A stretch of DNA of 64,000 nucleotides from Flabesymbios commensalis (taxonomy: Eukaryota > Annelida > Polychaeta > Terebellida > Flabelligeridae): contig OZ024914.1 in the NCBI GenBank assembly GCA_964017125.1, positions 22,812,282 through 22,876,281 on the forward strand. The letters run 5' to 3'. The position numbers were made by a program, and so were the translations under genes. The notes under the pieces were generated by a model, which saw nothing but the letters and a program-made list of their open reading frames with translations, made no database searches and was not told where the DNA came from. Numbering within the stretch: the first letter of the stretch is position 1; each line of letters begins with the position of its first letter. Of this stretch, positions 53,201 to 60,329 are shown piece after piece.

Positions 53201-55872
53201 GGAAAAAAAAAGCAGGGCCGAGTGTTCCCCCCTAGTATGACATGACTTTTGAAATAAAATGAATTAAAAAAAACAGCTTGTCTATATCATACACTCGCTG
53301 GGCTCAGTGTTCCCCCTTAGTAGCCTATGCATGAATTGTGAAATAAAATGAATTAATTAACTAGCTGGGCCGAGTGTTCCCCCCTTGTATGACATGAATT
53401 TTCCTGGTATGACATGAAATTTGAAATAAAATGAATTTAAAAATAGCTAGACTATATGACATACTAGCTGGGCTGAGTGTTCCCCCTCAATATGACCTGA
53501 ATTTTGAAATAAAATGCATTAAAAAAAAATTAAAACTAGTCCTATAGGATCAGGCAGAAAATCATTTAAACATTTTGTTCCCATTATAGGGGTAAAAACT
53601 ACTATTTTATATATTATATTTTATACATACTATATTGTGGTCAATATGGAAGGCAGGGGGATATATATCCTGGCCAAGGCAGGGGGAATATATATCCTAG
53701 CCAGAGGGGAACACTCAGCACAGCTGAAGGCGTAGGGGGAGGTGTGAACACTCAGCACTCAGCACAGCAAAGCTTGACAGGTGGGGAACTGTGAGCCTGG
53801 GGAGGGAACTCTCAGAATATGAGTCACAGATACCAGCCGTTCCGCTCATGGTCGTGCATGCGCAGATGGGCGGAAGGGGAACTCTCAGCACGGGGGAACC
53901 CTCAGAATACGACACCGGGCCTCAGTGAAAACTGTGAAATGTGGTCAAATATGTATTTTATCAGGTACAGAGGTGGGCAAGTGATGTGGCGACATAAGCA
54001 AAATCTCTGTAATGTAAATATTAGAAATTGACCATTGAGAGCATCTGAAAATAGCCATTTGTGGCGACAGGACTCATCATCCAGCGTTAGATCGGCTTTG
54101 TCTCGACGTCTTTTTTCGCGGGGTAAATGTGTTTGTTTGCAAACTCGTGCCTGCCGGGATGCGCTGTGGGACGTTCCCAGCGAACACAAGACATTCGTGT
54201 GACATGTGCAGCGTCGGCCCAACGTCTTCGACGTTGGTCCGACGTGGTACGGGTGTTGTACGTTTTCTTTTGTTTTTGGTGGGTTGGCCTGGGATTGTGC
54301 TGATATTTGCATTGTTTGAGACATCAGCCCCATACTTTATTTATGCTTGTGTACCTACCAGTGGGCATACGGTACTGGCCCGGTCCCGTTTTAGTGTTGG
54401 TCCTTTGTCTAAGACTCTGGCCCGGTACTGGACCGCGACTGGATCGGTATATTGAGTTGTTATGTGTTGCTGCTGAGCGTACATGTGGGCAGTCTATTTG
54501 GAGCTTTCCTCAAAAAATGTAATCATATTCTCTTCTCAGCGAGCACGACATGTCTACCCGGAGTTGGACCCACACCTTGGTCGGGCATCGGGTGGATATG
54601 TTGTGTTTGCTGGGTAAACAAGTCAAGCTACCTGGCACACAGGACATGTTTGCTTTGTTTTGGATCAGTGTTGGTACACTGTCTATGACACTGACCCAGC
54701 GTTGAGCCAATATGAATTGAAAGTGTCGTTTTTTTGCATTTATTTGGTCATTGCCTCCGTAATTCGATTTACCATGCATGCCCGGTGAGCTCTATACGTT
54801 GGTTGGTGCTGGATCAGTGTTGATCCAGAGTCTCTGACTCTGGGTCAGTATTGGACCGGTATTGATATGGCGTCTCTTGTTTGCTGGGTTTGCTTTTTTA
54901 CATAATAATCATAACAACATGTGTCATTATAATTATATCAATATGTATTTTTTGCTAAATTAATTATACTACCATTAATTACCTGCGGTCATTATTGTAT
55001 TTTATGTTAGTAATTGGAAAAAGTAAAAATAGATTGCTTTAGTGAATTTAGTTAAAGGGTGGCCCTCCTGTTAGCGGTCATTTTCTGACCTTAAGGAGGG
55101 TCTCCCTGACCAACCGTAACAATAATAAATTGTATGAACAAATATATATTTTCTTTTGGTCAAATAAAACATTTCTGATTCTGATTTCTGATTCTCACCT
55201 GCCCACCCCTGAGGTAGTTACGAAAAAAGGGTCAGCATAATTTTAAATTTTTATTGGACAGTTTTAAAATTTATGTGATAGATTCTACCATAGATCTAAC
55301 TTAGAGAGCATGGTCTGAACTCCTTTAATGCTTAAATCTTTACTTCGCAGTCCTCCTATCAAACGACTGTTTAGTCACACTTTGTCATAGTGTGATTTTG
55401 TCTTTGAATTTGAGGCTATCATACGAAATTCGAGATAAAACCTCAATTATCGCCCAAGTAAACAAACGAATATAGCCGTAGCAACGGGTTTTTGAAGCAC
55501 GAAAATCAGATTAAAAGCAGTAAAAAAACAACAAAGTAGGTGGAAGAGACAAGCCGTATAATTATTCTATATTTCCATAATAAAAATCACAATGTAACAA
55601 AATGACATACCGTTAGTCTATTTGAGATTGACAATTTGACAAGCCACAACTTGTCGCACGACGGCGGTTGGCAGACGAATTCTGCAAACTTTTAACTTAC
55701 ACTGTACTTCTTCAGCAGTTTCTGTTTCTTGCTCCTGGTTTTCTTGGGGTTCTGAAGTAGTGGTCGTTGTAGTTGGTGTCGTTGTCGAAATTGTTTCGTT
55801 GTCATCTTGAGCATAGGCTAAATATGAAGACAATACAAAAAATAAATAAATGAAAACAACAATCCTCGCCAT
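32046..55872 (-). CDS. TCTN1-like: Tectonic family protein (TCTN1-like), 14 exons
   Basis: Coding exons: 55872-55701, 45590-45428, 45214-45108, 43216-43074, 41440-41338, 40647-40517, 40163-40094, 39635-39463, 38615-38490, 37080-about 36906, 36561-36435, 35409-35229, 34372-34223, 32213-32046; about 662 aa. All joins are GT-AG and in frame except the exon 10 donor, which is inferred. Tectonics act at the ciliary transition zone, in the MKS/B9 complex, and affect Hedgehog signalling. The sequence shows a signal peptide (1-21), a Thr-rich stretch, the Cys motif at 62-81 (C.CDLT.....CD.DCCCDPDC), SGDAMYT and NPAAFL-like segments, SGRPGYHVNEPVLAG, NREAIKFGVDMRSGC, GDWVEII, and the end VGFIDVSVPA...ARLPEDFFYPFS. 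Human TCTN1 ends LPFNFFFPFV. There is no C-terminal membrane segment, which favours TCTN1 over TCTN2/3. The length is within the family range. The 10.1-kb first intron is repeat-filled. A PIF/Harbinger-like element lies just upstream of the start. Confidence 0.92.
32280..32930. other. Tectonic intron 13, AT-rich
   Basis: No coding feature. CCGTATATCCCCGTGTATAA at about 32694 resembles the edge of a dispersed repeat seen in many genomes, but only one edge is visible. Confidence 0.3.
32930..33017. repeat. Family A-like inverted repeat
   Basis: GTGCTGGTACAATGTTGGGC mirrored by CACAATACTGTACCAGCATT, ending GTGTTTGCTGGG. Confidence 0.5.
33697..33738. repeat. Family E palindrome, near perfect
   Basis: CAGTATCTGCTTACTTTACA / AGTAAGCAGATACTG. 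The following GGTTTTGTAGAG also follows the copy at 16264, so the repeat unit is longer than the palindrome. Confidence 0.65.
34223..34372 (-). CDS. TCTN1-like: Tectonic exon 13
   Basis: 150 nt, acceptor TCTTTTAG, donor ATCAG|GTGAGG. CGQLVMGLHVELLYANVGDV then GNPQPKIIGVKY, as in the C.ip..l.ieV.y...G...NPQ..I pattern. Confidence 0.92.
34797..34862. repeat. Family B hairpin
   Basis: ATTTTCACTCACTTGAAGTT and AACTTCAAGCGGGTGAAAAT around GTGGATGGCGTCAGCGAG; AAAGGGTTAA lies 25 bp to the right. Confidence 0.6.
35229..35409 (-). CDS. TCTN1-like: Tectonic exon 12
   Basis: 181 nt, acceptor TGTTGCAG, donor GCG|GTTAGT. LLGPEPRPTYVGTYGDSNST then ITGDWVEIIQNENINA, the family's p.yva.fGn.....dWv.I segment. 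Confidence 0.92.
35818..35884. repeat. Family B hairpin, diverged
   Basis: AATTTTCAACTACTTGAAGT and ACAATTTCAATTGGTTGAAG around GGGTTGCGGTAGTGAG. A further weak copy lies near 35970-36050. Confidence 0.5.
36435..36561 (-). CDS. TCTN1-like: Tectonic exon 11
   Basis: 127 nt, acceptor GTCACAG, donor TTCA|GTGAGT. SGNRDQMFTIVKSGMDGMCG then NREAIKFGVDMRSGCYVQ, matching the NR.gqlTi......C......R.pv.FG....SGC pattern. Confidence 0.92.
36582..36739. repeat. 79-bp tandem duplication next to tectonic exon 11
   Basis: TAGGCTGAGGAAATATAACA and the following ~59 bp are repeated once at 36661 with about one substitution. The first copy starts 19 nt upstream (minus-strand sense) of the exon 11 acceptor. 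Confidence 0.85.
36906..37080 (-). CDS. TCTN1-like: Tectonic exon 10 (3' boundary inferred)
   Basis: Acceptor GATTTTCAG at 37081-37082. It reads LGQGDTLEVSGRPGYHVNEP then VLAGVMTGPDEDELYPYFG, the conserved SGNPGY..G.P motif. The next exon needs entry phase 1, and the only nearby GT giving it without a stop after a plausible length is GTTA|GTCATA, a weak donor. TTTG|GTCCTC is an alternative that would shorten the exon by about 60 nt. Confidence 0.75.
37355..37575. mobile_element. Family D element, TA-flanked
   Basis: ACCCTTACAACGCTGAATTA ... ACCTATGTTATGGGTCTAAC ... hairpin CGTCTTTATACACGTCTACA / GACATATAAAGACAGTCC ... AAAGGGT|TA. Confidence 0.7.
37624..37773. repeat. Three tandem copies of a 50-bp unit
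   Basis: GCATACATCACTATAAAATC starts at 37624, 37674 and 37724. The units are nearly identical, so the expansion is recent. Confidence 0.85.
38161..38403. mobile_element. Family D element, TA-flanked
   Basis: ACCCTTACAATGCTGAAATA ... ATGTCTTAGTTAGGTCTTAC ... hairpin with GACGTCTACAGACGTC at its tip ... CTGTAAGGGT|TA. Confidence 0.7.
38490..38615 (-). CDS. TCTN1-like: Tectonic exon 9
   Basis: 126 nt, acceptor TTTTCAG, donor AAAG|GTAAAC, phase 0 on both sides. VVYDIQHNSTGGVTAAMVTF ... QIQEFQSRYTK, as in the V.Y.I.yn..G.i......v...Q.F.V.F segment. Confidence 0.9.
38978..39344. mobile_element. Family F foldback element with ~165-bp arms, TA-flanked
   Basis: 367 bp. AAGGGACTGGCCCAGGCTAA at the left, GGGCCAGTCCCTT at the right, TA on both sides. 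The arms pair almost throughout and share ATATGACCATATGATGTA, TTTTTGTGCTGCGCATTC and GATATAGAGACGAAAT. A short loop lies near 39165. It lies in the intron between tectonic exons 8 and 9. A diverged relative is at 12787. Confidence 0.85.
39463..39635 (-). CDS. TCTN1-like: Tectonic exon 8
   Basis: 173 nt, acceptor TTTTACAG, donor GTCAAA|GTAGGT. It contains EPTLYDISIPINANGTHTC and GGFCTNMVVK, the family's C.N.V..V segment. Confidence 0.88.
40094..40163 (-). CDS. TCTN1-like: Tectonic exon 7
   Basis: 70 nt, acceptor TGTTCAG, donor ACAG|GTTTGT. SPTDFVTDDRNVTEDTNEDT plus FTT, acidic, low complexity. It is accepted because phases and sites fit. Confidence 0.7.
40375..40445. repeat. Degraded family A-like repeat
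   Basis: CCATTCCCACCACATTAGGC and GGTTTAACATTGATTTGCTG; only part of the plan is left. Confidence 0.25.
40517..40647 (-). CDS. TCTN1-like: Tectonic exon 6
   Basis: 131 nt, acceptor ATTGTAG, donor TTCCT|GTACGT. FLYDEHHECVRSALDVEDLC continues NPA-AFL from exon 5. Confidence 0.88.
40782..40864. mobile_element. 83-bp perfect hairpin element, TA-flanked
   Basis: ACCCTTCTACCACTGAAGCC ... GCATTCAGCACATAAAAACG ... AAAGGGT with TA on both sides. The two arms (CCGTTTTATGTGCTGAATGC / its complement) pair almost perfectly around TATG. A fragment of the same core (CCGTTTATAAAAGTGGGCTT) is near 41101. Confidence 0.8.
41149..41213. repeat. Family B hairpin, diverged
   Basis: TTTCACCCACTTTCAAGTTG / CCTTAAAAGTGGGTAAAAAT around GGCTTGCGGTAAAGAG. 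Confidence 0.5.
41338..41440 (-). CDS. TCTN1-like: Tectonic exon 5
   Basis: 103 nt, acceptor TTTTTCAG, donor GCAG|GTACTC. SGDAMYTVYENEVMGLLALP then SPLNSQTCVDSNPA, matching the family's Y..GDpi...G.l.lP.....C.d.NPA pattern. Confidence 0.9.
41768..41826. repeat. Family B hairpin, diverged
   Basis: ACACTTCTTGAAGCTGTGTC / ACTACAACTTCAAGCGGGTA. Confidence 0.5.
42021..42115. repeat. Family D hairpin, TA-flanked short form
   Basis: ACCCTATCAGTGTGGGGACA ... GATGTCTGTAGATGTCAG ... ATGAAAGAGT. It lacks the left body, like the copy at 31650. Confidence 0.6.
42233..42432. mobile_element. hAT-like MITE, CAGGGYTCRAAATTGG ends
   Basis: 200 bp. The left end CAGGGTTCAAAATTGGCC and the right end (reverse complement CAGGGCTCGAAATTGGAC) are inverted repeats. 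The interior has several GGAAGGAC(A/T)AGT repeats and GTCC(G/T)ACTGGACAAGTG. An 8-bp duplication is not evident. Confidence 0.55.
43074..43216 (-). CDS. TCTN1-like: Tectonic exon 4
   Basis: 143 nt, acceptor TTTGAAG, donor AAG|GTGAGA, exit phase 0. It contains DEFDKYLAEYGTSSYKPE, comparable to the F..L...YG..SF segment of tectonics, and ends EPYK. Confidence 0.85.
43598..44962. repeat. Inverted pair of a ~60-bp repeat
   Basis: GGAGATAGTAAAGGAGGAGT at 43599 is matched in inverse orientation by ACTCCTCCTTTACTATCTCT at 44943-44962, with weaker similarity beyond. The intervening 1.3 kb contains (ATT)n at about 44288-44312 and no gene. Confidence 0.45.
45108..45214 (-). CDS. TCTN1-like: Tectonic exon 3
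   Basis: 107 nt, acceptor ATATTCAG, donor AACT|GTAAGT. It reads VDDALCVKERVIYMENTAYK and ends NGLFCVYTDN. Confidence 0.85.
45428..45590 (-). CDS. TCTN1-like: Tectonic exon 2: Cys-rich signature
   Basis: Acceptor TTTTAAAG, donor GCGA|GTAAGT. CTCDLTVLGCDVDCCCDPDC is the diagnostic tectonic motif, followed by RFDDRSVFSCCC and many acidic residues. Confidence 0.95.
46188..46340. mobile_element. MITE with GTATGG...CCATAC ends
   Basis: GTATGGAGCTGTTCAACAAT ... TAATTGTTGAACAACCCCATAC. The arms of about 35 bp pair well (TTAGGTGACGC / GTGTTACGTAA inside). 153 bp. Confidence 0.65.
47477..47729. mobile_element. Family C element, TA-flanked, inverted orientation
   Basis: ACCGTTCAAGTCCTCACGAT at the left and AATTCAGGCTTGAAAGGG at the right, central hairpin CATCTTCATCCACTACAA / TTGTAGTGGATGAAGATC. 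253 bp. Confidence 0.72.
49560..50760. repeat. ~100-bp minisatellite in tectonic intron 1, first block
   Basis: Unit: CTAGCCTATATCATACACTG, then TCTGGGCTGAGTGTTCCCCC, then TCAATATGACATGAATTTTG, then AAATAAAATGAATT and an A-run. Spacings between successive CTGGGCTGAG are about 99-109 bp. The left end is diverged. Confidence 0.88.
50990..51350. repeat. Degraded inverted repeats with GGCCCGGCAT and CAACGCTG phrases
   Basis: GGGCCAATGCCGGGCCAATA faces TTGGCCCGGCATCGGGCC, and several GCTGGATCAACACT / GTTGGGTCAACGCTG phrases follow. It is probably two or three old family A-like elements. The open frames here are not proteins. Confidence 0.4.
51350..52060 (-). mobile_element. LINE fragment: C-terminal part of ORF2 and 3' end
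   Basis: An open stretch of about 184 codons (51998-51444, minus). It has MSRSIFAQLRLGILPLEIET then GRFRNIPSKSRMCHFC, then NEIEDELHFVCVCPVYSNHR. This is the C-terminal zinc-finger-like region (CxxC...ExHF...C..Y...R) common in CR1/Jockey-type LINEs of marine invertebrates. It splits the minisatellite and is well preserved, so it is young. Confidence 0.82.
52120..53560. repeat. ~100-bp minisatellite, second block
   Basis: The same unit (GGGCTGAGTGTTCCCCC, ATGACATGAATTTTGAAATA) recurs at 52145, then from about 52960 to 53540. The span 52200-52955 is AT-rich single-copy-looking sequence. Confidence 0.8.
53640..53930. repeat. Variant tandem motif with GGGGGATATATATCC and GGGAACTCTCAG
   Basis: AGGCAGGGGGATATATATCC occurs twice (53650, 53678). 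Inverted versions of the minisatellite word (GGGGGAACACTCAGCAC) follow at 53705, 53745, 53800 and 53880, so the array is partly inverted here. Confidence 0.6.
54176..54895. repeat. Cluster of four family A-like palindromes
   Basis: 54176-54283 is a clear family A copy (CCCAGCGAACACAAGACATT ... GTTTTTGGTGGG). 54540-54616, about 54655-54740 and 54800-54890 follow the same plan (GTCTATGACACTGACCCAGC, GAGTCTCTGACTCTGGGTCA; two end TTTGCTGGGT). Confidence 0.55.
55020..55197 (+). mobile_element. 3' tail of a LINE (TCTGATT repeats)
   Basis: Ends in AATAAAACATTTCTGATTCT followed by GATTTCTGATTCT, the short tail repeat typical of CR1/L2-type LINE 3' ends, after a hairpin-rich 3' UTR (CCTCCTGTTAGCGGTC / GACCTTAAGGAGGG). 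Confidence 0.45.
55701..55872 (-). CDS. TCTN1-like: Tectonic exon 1: signal peptide and Thr-rich region
   Basis: MARIVVFIYLFFVLSSYLAY then AQDDNETIS and a TTTPTTTTTT run. The hydrophobic core with Ala-x-Ala-like end predicts cleavage near residue 21. The donor ACAGT|GTAAGT leaves phase 1. The ATG sits in GGCAAAGATGGCGAGG, a YY1-like (AAGATGGCG) context often seen at promoter-proximal starts. Confidence 0.85.
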
Positions 55873-55963
55873 CTTTGCCGCTATGGTTTGACGTTTTCAT
55901 TTCTATTCGCTAGGTGGCATTTCTTCATATCATACCATTTCCCAGCATGGACGATTGCATTAT

Positions 55964-56660
55964 AAAGGTACGACTCCACATACCCGTGATGCGTAATGCG
56001 TGATGCGTGAAGCGTATTGCACGACTCCACATGTACGTCAAAATGTGATGCGTGATGCGTCAAAGTTCTTTTTGCTAAAGTCGCCACCCAGTGCGGTTCT
56101 CCTGTGGAATAATTCTTACACACACTGACACATGAAACATGGTATACAATTTATCTAACTATAAACGTTTCCACATTCCATGCATTCATAGCTTCTGCTA
56201 TCCTGTGCCAAATGTTTCCAATTCGGATGCTGTCCTTATGTTCCTTTAATGAAGTGTCATGTAGTGTTGGATATTCCTCAACCAGATTGAAAAACTTCTC
56301 CAGATAGCCTACGTATCGCCAATCACGTTGCGTGGCATTAATAATGTTAATTGTCACCGAAAAGCAGCACAAATAAGAAAAAAAGACTATGTAATCTACG
56401 AGAGGGTCAACACGTGGTTGTCCCTGGATCACATGCAAGAATATTGAGGGATATCCGGGAGAATCCATTAAATGACGTCATATGGTAGGCTCGCGTGATG
56501 CGTGTTGACCGCTCCCAGAGTGTTGAATACGCAAGCCCAAAACGAATATGCATCACACATGACGCATCACACGCATGTGGAGTTGCTCTTTCTATTTTCA
56601 ATGATTTCGATGAACACGCTTCACGCATCACACTTCACGCCTATGTGGAGTCGTAGCTTT
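55964..56660. mobile_element. PIF/Harbinger-like element with MADF open frame
   Basis: About 697 bp. AAAGGTACGACTCCACATA at the left is the inverse of TATGTGGAGTCGTAGCTTT at the right. Subterminal regions are packed with GTGATGCGTGATGCG / CGCATCAC motifs (55990-56060 and 56485-56640), as expected for transposase-binding repeats. A MADF-coding frame lies inside on the minus strand. There is no DDE transposase, so it is non-autonomous. It starts about 90 bp upstream of the tectonic ATG. Confidence 0.75.
56151..56468 (-). CDS. MADF-domain open frame within the Harbinger-like element
   Basis: A 105-codon frame. The last ~55 residues contain YLEKFFNLVEEYPTLHDTSL then KEHKDSIRIGNIWHRIAEAM. They fit the MADF (Myb/SANT-like) DNA-binding fold: (F/L)I.LV...P.LyD.s...yk....k...W..IA. 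PIF/Harbinger elements encode such a protein beside their transposase, where it helps bind the ends. The N-terminal half has no domain and may be intron or UTR read through. Whether it is expressed is unknown. Confidence 0.6.
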   Translation of the reverse strand: MDSPGYPSIFLHVIQGQPRVDPLVDYIVFFSYLCCFSVTINIINATQRDWRYVGYLEKFFNLVEEYPTLHDTSLKEHKDSIRIGNIWHRIAEAMNAWNVETFIVR

Positions 56661-59095
56661 ATTCACCAGATCCAGTATCAGTCCGCCAGCGCAGCCAGTG
56701 ACTCTGATTGATTACACTGTAGAATGTGTTATTTTAAGAATATTCATGAATTTGACTTGATTTTTATCTGGCCAACTGGAAATGCCTAACAAAAATGATG
56801 TCCTTGACATTCTAAACCACAGCATGATACCCGTGATACATTACAAACACAGCGTTTTTGCTGTGTAATATATTATAGACGGGGCACCTGTCTGACACTT
56901 CGTTTCCAGACGGGGAGCTGGATGTTGTTTATAGTCTCCAAAAATTCAAACAAAATGGCCGCCGTTTATACTGTCCCTACCAGCTCAATTCAAATTTTCA
57001 ATTGTTTATATTTTCCTAATGTGACCTTGATTGAAAATTTATTAAAAGTGGCGGGCAGACAATTTTTCAGCGTCACAAATTGATTGTAGACCACTAGCAG
57101 TCGGAGGAGGGCGGGCAAACATCAAACTGGTGCCTCGCATGTTTTTTCAATAGGCAGCTGGTCAGCCGGGCTGTGACCGGCGACCTCGTCGACAGCTATG
57201 TAATATATACAGATATATGGTCAGTCCAAGGAACATACATAGGCCAAATACGTTGAATTGTGATGAAAGTAGTATTAATTTAATTGATTTTACCTGTTTA
57301 AGTCCTCAGTTATATAATATATGTGCCCAATAATGCTGACTTAGAATTAATTAAAACTAGGTGTTTGAATGATTTTCAGGTATAGCGTGGCTCGCCAGCT
57401 GGTACCAGCTGTGTCGTTCATAGTTTCAATAATAAATCAAATATGCTTTCTATATTGGTTAATCCAAGCATGATTTAGAATAACTATAGCCTAGTTTTAT
57501 TTTCAAGCATTCCACAATAACTATAACTTTATATAAAAAATAATTGTCTGTGGTATTATATGTTGGGATTATATTACAATATTTAGGCCTACAACATTTT
57601 TATTAAAAAGTAAATGCAAAAATATATGATGGAAACATAACCTACCATACATGACACAAAATTATGCTGCATGATATGCATGCACCGACATTGACCGAGT
57701 ATGTGGAGCATTATGTGGCAACGCTGGTCCAATATTGAGCATAATGTATCATTTTTGCTAGATGAACTGTTTAGTGACCGTCATGAGAAATGAAGTGTGT
57801 GTGTTTAAGTTATCAGCGGTAATGGGTCAGCGCTAAATGCGCCAGTTGATGTTTTATTAAATTGCATAGGGCTGAAAATTATAACGCAATTTTATTGAAA
57901 ATAAGCTAGAAAAGTGCTATGATATTTTAGGGTCTATGGCCTATTGTGTTATCATGGTCATAGCCTATTGATACTGTAAGAATTTGAGCTATAATGATGT
58001 TTGCATATATACACTGTTAACACAGGGTCATGTGTATAAGCAGAATAGAGTTGTGGGCCTAGGGTTGCAGACTAATCAATTTTTAAAACCAACACAGACT
58101 ATACGACCTCTTGTCTTTAGATCTCGAGGCACATAAACTGGACACTGGGGCATAGTCAGTGATGCTTGTGATACGCTTGTGTGCAACAAGATATAGCCAT
58201 TATGCCACAAAAGGATCCACAGGAAGCATATAAAGGAGGTGTGGCTGCCTTGTATAATACTCCTAACACCCCTGTGCTAGTTTAGTCACCCCACCAACTC
58301 CTTTGATCCCCTCTCACTGGTCTGGGAGTGAGTTGTAGCACCCTCCTCCTTTATCTATTATAAGGGTGTCTTATCTATTGTTTAATTATAAGGCCTACCA
58401 TACATTGCCATGCTTTCTGGTTACTAGACACTAACAGAACCAGATAAATTGAATGAATGGTAAACTCATTCCCCTGTAGGCCTACACTGTTATATTACAG
58501 GTAATTCAGGTATGATAGGCCGAAGGTTGAGCTTAGAGGAAAACTACAAAAGCTGGCCAGCCGGTTTCTCTTTGTACTGTCAGTATCCAGCACTGAAGAA
58601 AACGTGTAACAGGCTCATTCTAAAAACCGGAAATAAAAATATGATGCACTTCCATATAATACTAAATTATATTATTCACTTCTATTATTCTCAATATTTA
58701 ATTGTGCATGTACCTGGCATGTAGCTTAAATATACCTGATTTATCCAGGTACTTTACCACCAGGCACAGGTATTCCTGTACATAATTAAGGGTCAGATAC
58801 AGGTACTTCAAAAGTGTACCTAGGTAGAGGTACAAGTACCCGACCACAACCCTGACTAATACTAAGCCTATGAAGAAAAACTAAATAATGTAAACCAGTC
58901 TTTTATTGGCAAGCAAAAACTTCGAACTTGACATGGTTTTCAGGGTCAGATGTGGATCATCACAATGCTGTTTTAAACGCCCTATCAGGACGCAACAATT
59001 ACAGAACATATTTTCAATGCATTGAGCCAGGGCAGACTAGCTGTGCTAGCTGGGCTAGAAACGAGGCTGGGACGATTTCTGATTCATCTCACCAT
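56661..59095. other. AT-rich intergenic DNA upstream of tectonic
   Basis: No gene recognised. A family A-like remnant lies at 57695-57762 (GACATTGACCGAGTATGTGG, GGCAACGCTGGTCCAATATT). The tract 58720-58850 repeats CAGGTAC(T/C) several times (CCAGGTACTTTACCACCAGG; ACAGGTACTTCAAAAGTGTA). Confidence 0.35.
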
Positions 59096-59099
59096 CCGC

Positions 59100-59320
59100 A
59101 AAAGGGCGAGGGCCCTGATATAGTGGGTAAAGCTGCCTGCTCGAAAATTCAGAGCTCACAGGCTCGTCCCATGCTCTGGATGCAGTGTTGTGCCTCAGAC
59201 TGCCAGGGCTCGAGTTTCGAATTCTGTGTCAGAGGGCAGTGTCATCTGATTCATCCGCCATCCCCAGGAGGTTATCCTAGTCCATTTTAGATGGCCTAAA
59301 TCTCCATTAATTCATCCGCC
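59100..59320 (+). mobile_element. Dimeric tRNA-derived SINE, diverged
   Basis: First head GGGCCCTGATATAGTGGGTA then AAGCTGCCTGCTCG with a weak B box (GGCTCGTCCC). Second head remnant GCCAGGGCTCGAGTTTCGAA. The body GTGTCATCTGATTCATC and AGTCCATTTTAGATGGCCTA follows. It has the same order as the copy at 16684. Confidence 0.65.
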
Positions 59321-59472
59321 AGATGCTATAAGTAATTTAATATTTTTAACGGTCTACATGTCCACAAAAAGTACTCATATCTATCTGTATATTTCCAAAT
59401 ATCACATTGAGCTAATAATACGCTGATAACGTATCCACACGTTCCTGTCACGTAAAATACACATACAGACTG

Positions 59473-59694
59473 ATGCGGATAGAATCAACGTTCTTAATCG
59501 ATAGTGTCCAAACTGAGTCTGTGTCTGACTCTGGAAATCCTCAGCGTACGGTACTCGGACCATTACTGTCTCTCATCCCCAACCTTCCATTGCATGTGAC
59601 GTCACAGGGCAGACTCTTTGTGGATGACGGTCTGATTTACAGACCTTTAATACTAGCTTACATTAAATCTTACTTCGAAAGGATGCTGTGGTAG
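59473..59694 (+). mobile_element. LINE reverse-transcriptase fragment
   Basis: SDSGNPQRTVLGPLLSLIPN then LPLHVTSQGRLFVDDGLIYR: the SG.PQGTVLGPLLF...INDLP and (F/Y)ADD boxes with substitutions (PQR, FVDD). It is decayed and neither end is visible. Confidence 0.7.
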
Positions 59695-59951
59695 GTTGTT
59701 TTGAAAAATTTCCGCAGGATATAAACGAAGCAACCGAATGCATTGCCTCAAGTTGTATTCACTCAGAAAGTAGTGTATCTTATTCATATGTGGCGAAACG
59801 AACATCTAGCCAGTTCAAATGGTTGATAACTAGTGTAGTTTAGAAAATAAAAAAATTGTTGAAGCATTCTTCTGTTTTGTTTGAAGCAAATATAGAAAAT
59901 GGAAGGGATGATAGCAAAAATACAAATCCTCTTTTAAACGATAACTGTAGA

Positions 59952-60132
59952 TCTGGTAATTTTCGCGTGCCTAAATTTTCGCAAATTTCTGATTTTGGGA
60001 CTGTTCACGAAGATTAGAATTCACGAATAGTCATTTTTCTTTAGTAGCGCTATTATAAAAAATAATTTTCGCGAGGTTCTTGAATTCGCATATTTGTCCT
60101 CCTCGCGAAATTCGCGAAAATAAAAACCTTAC
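59952..60132. repeat. TTCGCGAA-rich inverted repeat
   Basis: AATTTTCGCGTGCCTAAATT at the left and GCGAAATTCGCGAAAATAAA at the right, with TTTTCGCGAGGTTCTTGAAT inside. The phrase AATTTCTGATTTTGGGACT also occurs at 15261, so this is a dispersed element. Confidence 0.5.
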
Positions 60133-60189
60133 GAGTACTATCAGATCAACAGTATCAAATAATATAACAATACCAAAGAAATAAGCTGG

Positions 60190-60325
60190 TGAGCTTGATT
60201 CTCCCATAACTGAACAAGAGATAAAGCAAAGTATAAATCACTTGAAGAATAATAAAACTGGTGGTGCAGACTGTGTTGTGAGAGCAATATTTAAGTTTGC
60301 AGGAGCCTTTTAATCCCTTACATTC
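60190..60325 (+). mobile_element. LINE fragment, N-terminal RT region
   Basis: SPITEQEIKQSINHLKNNKT then GGADCVVRAIFKFAG, the typical it..Ev..ai..LK..Ka.G.D.i....lk entry to LINE reverse transcriptases. Confidence 0.65.
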
Positions 60326-60329
60326 ATCG

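Noticed and set aside
49560-53560. CRISPR-like regular array
   Set aside because: The ~100-bp units are contiguous without distinct spacers, and the DNA is clearly animal.
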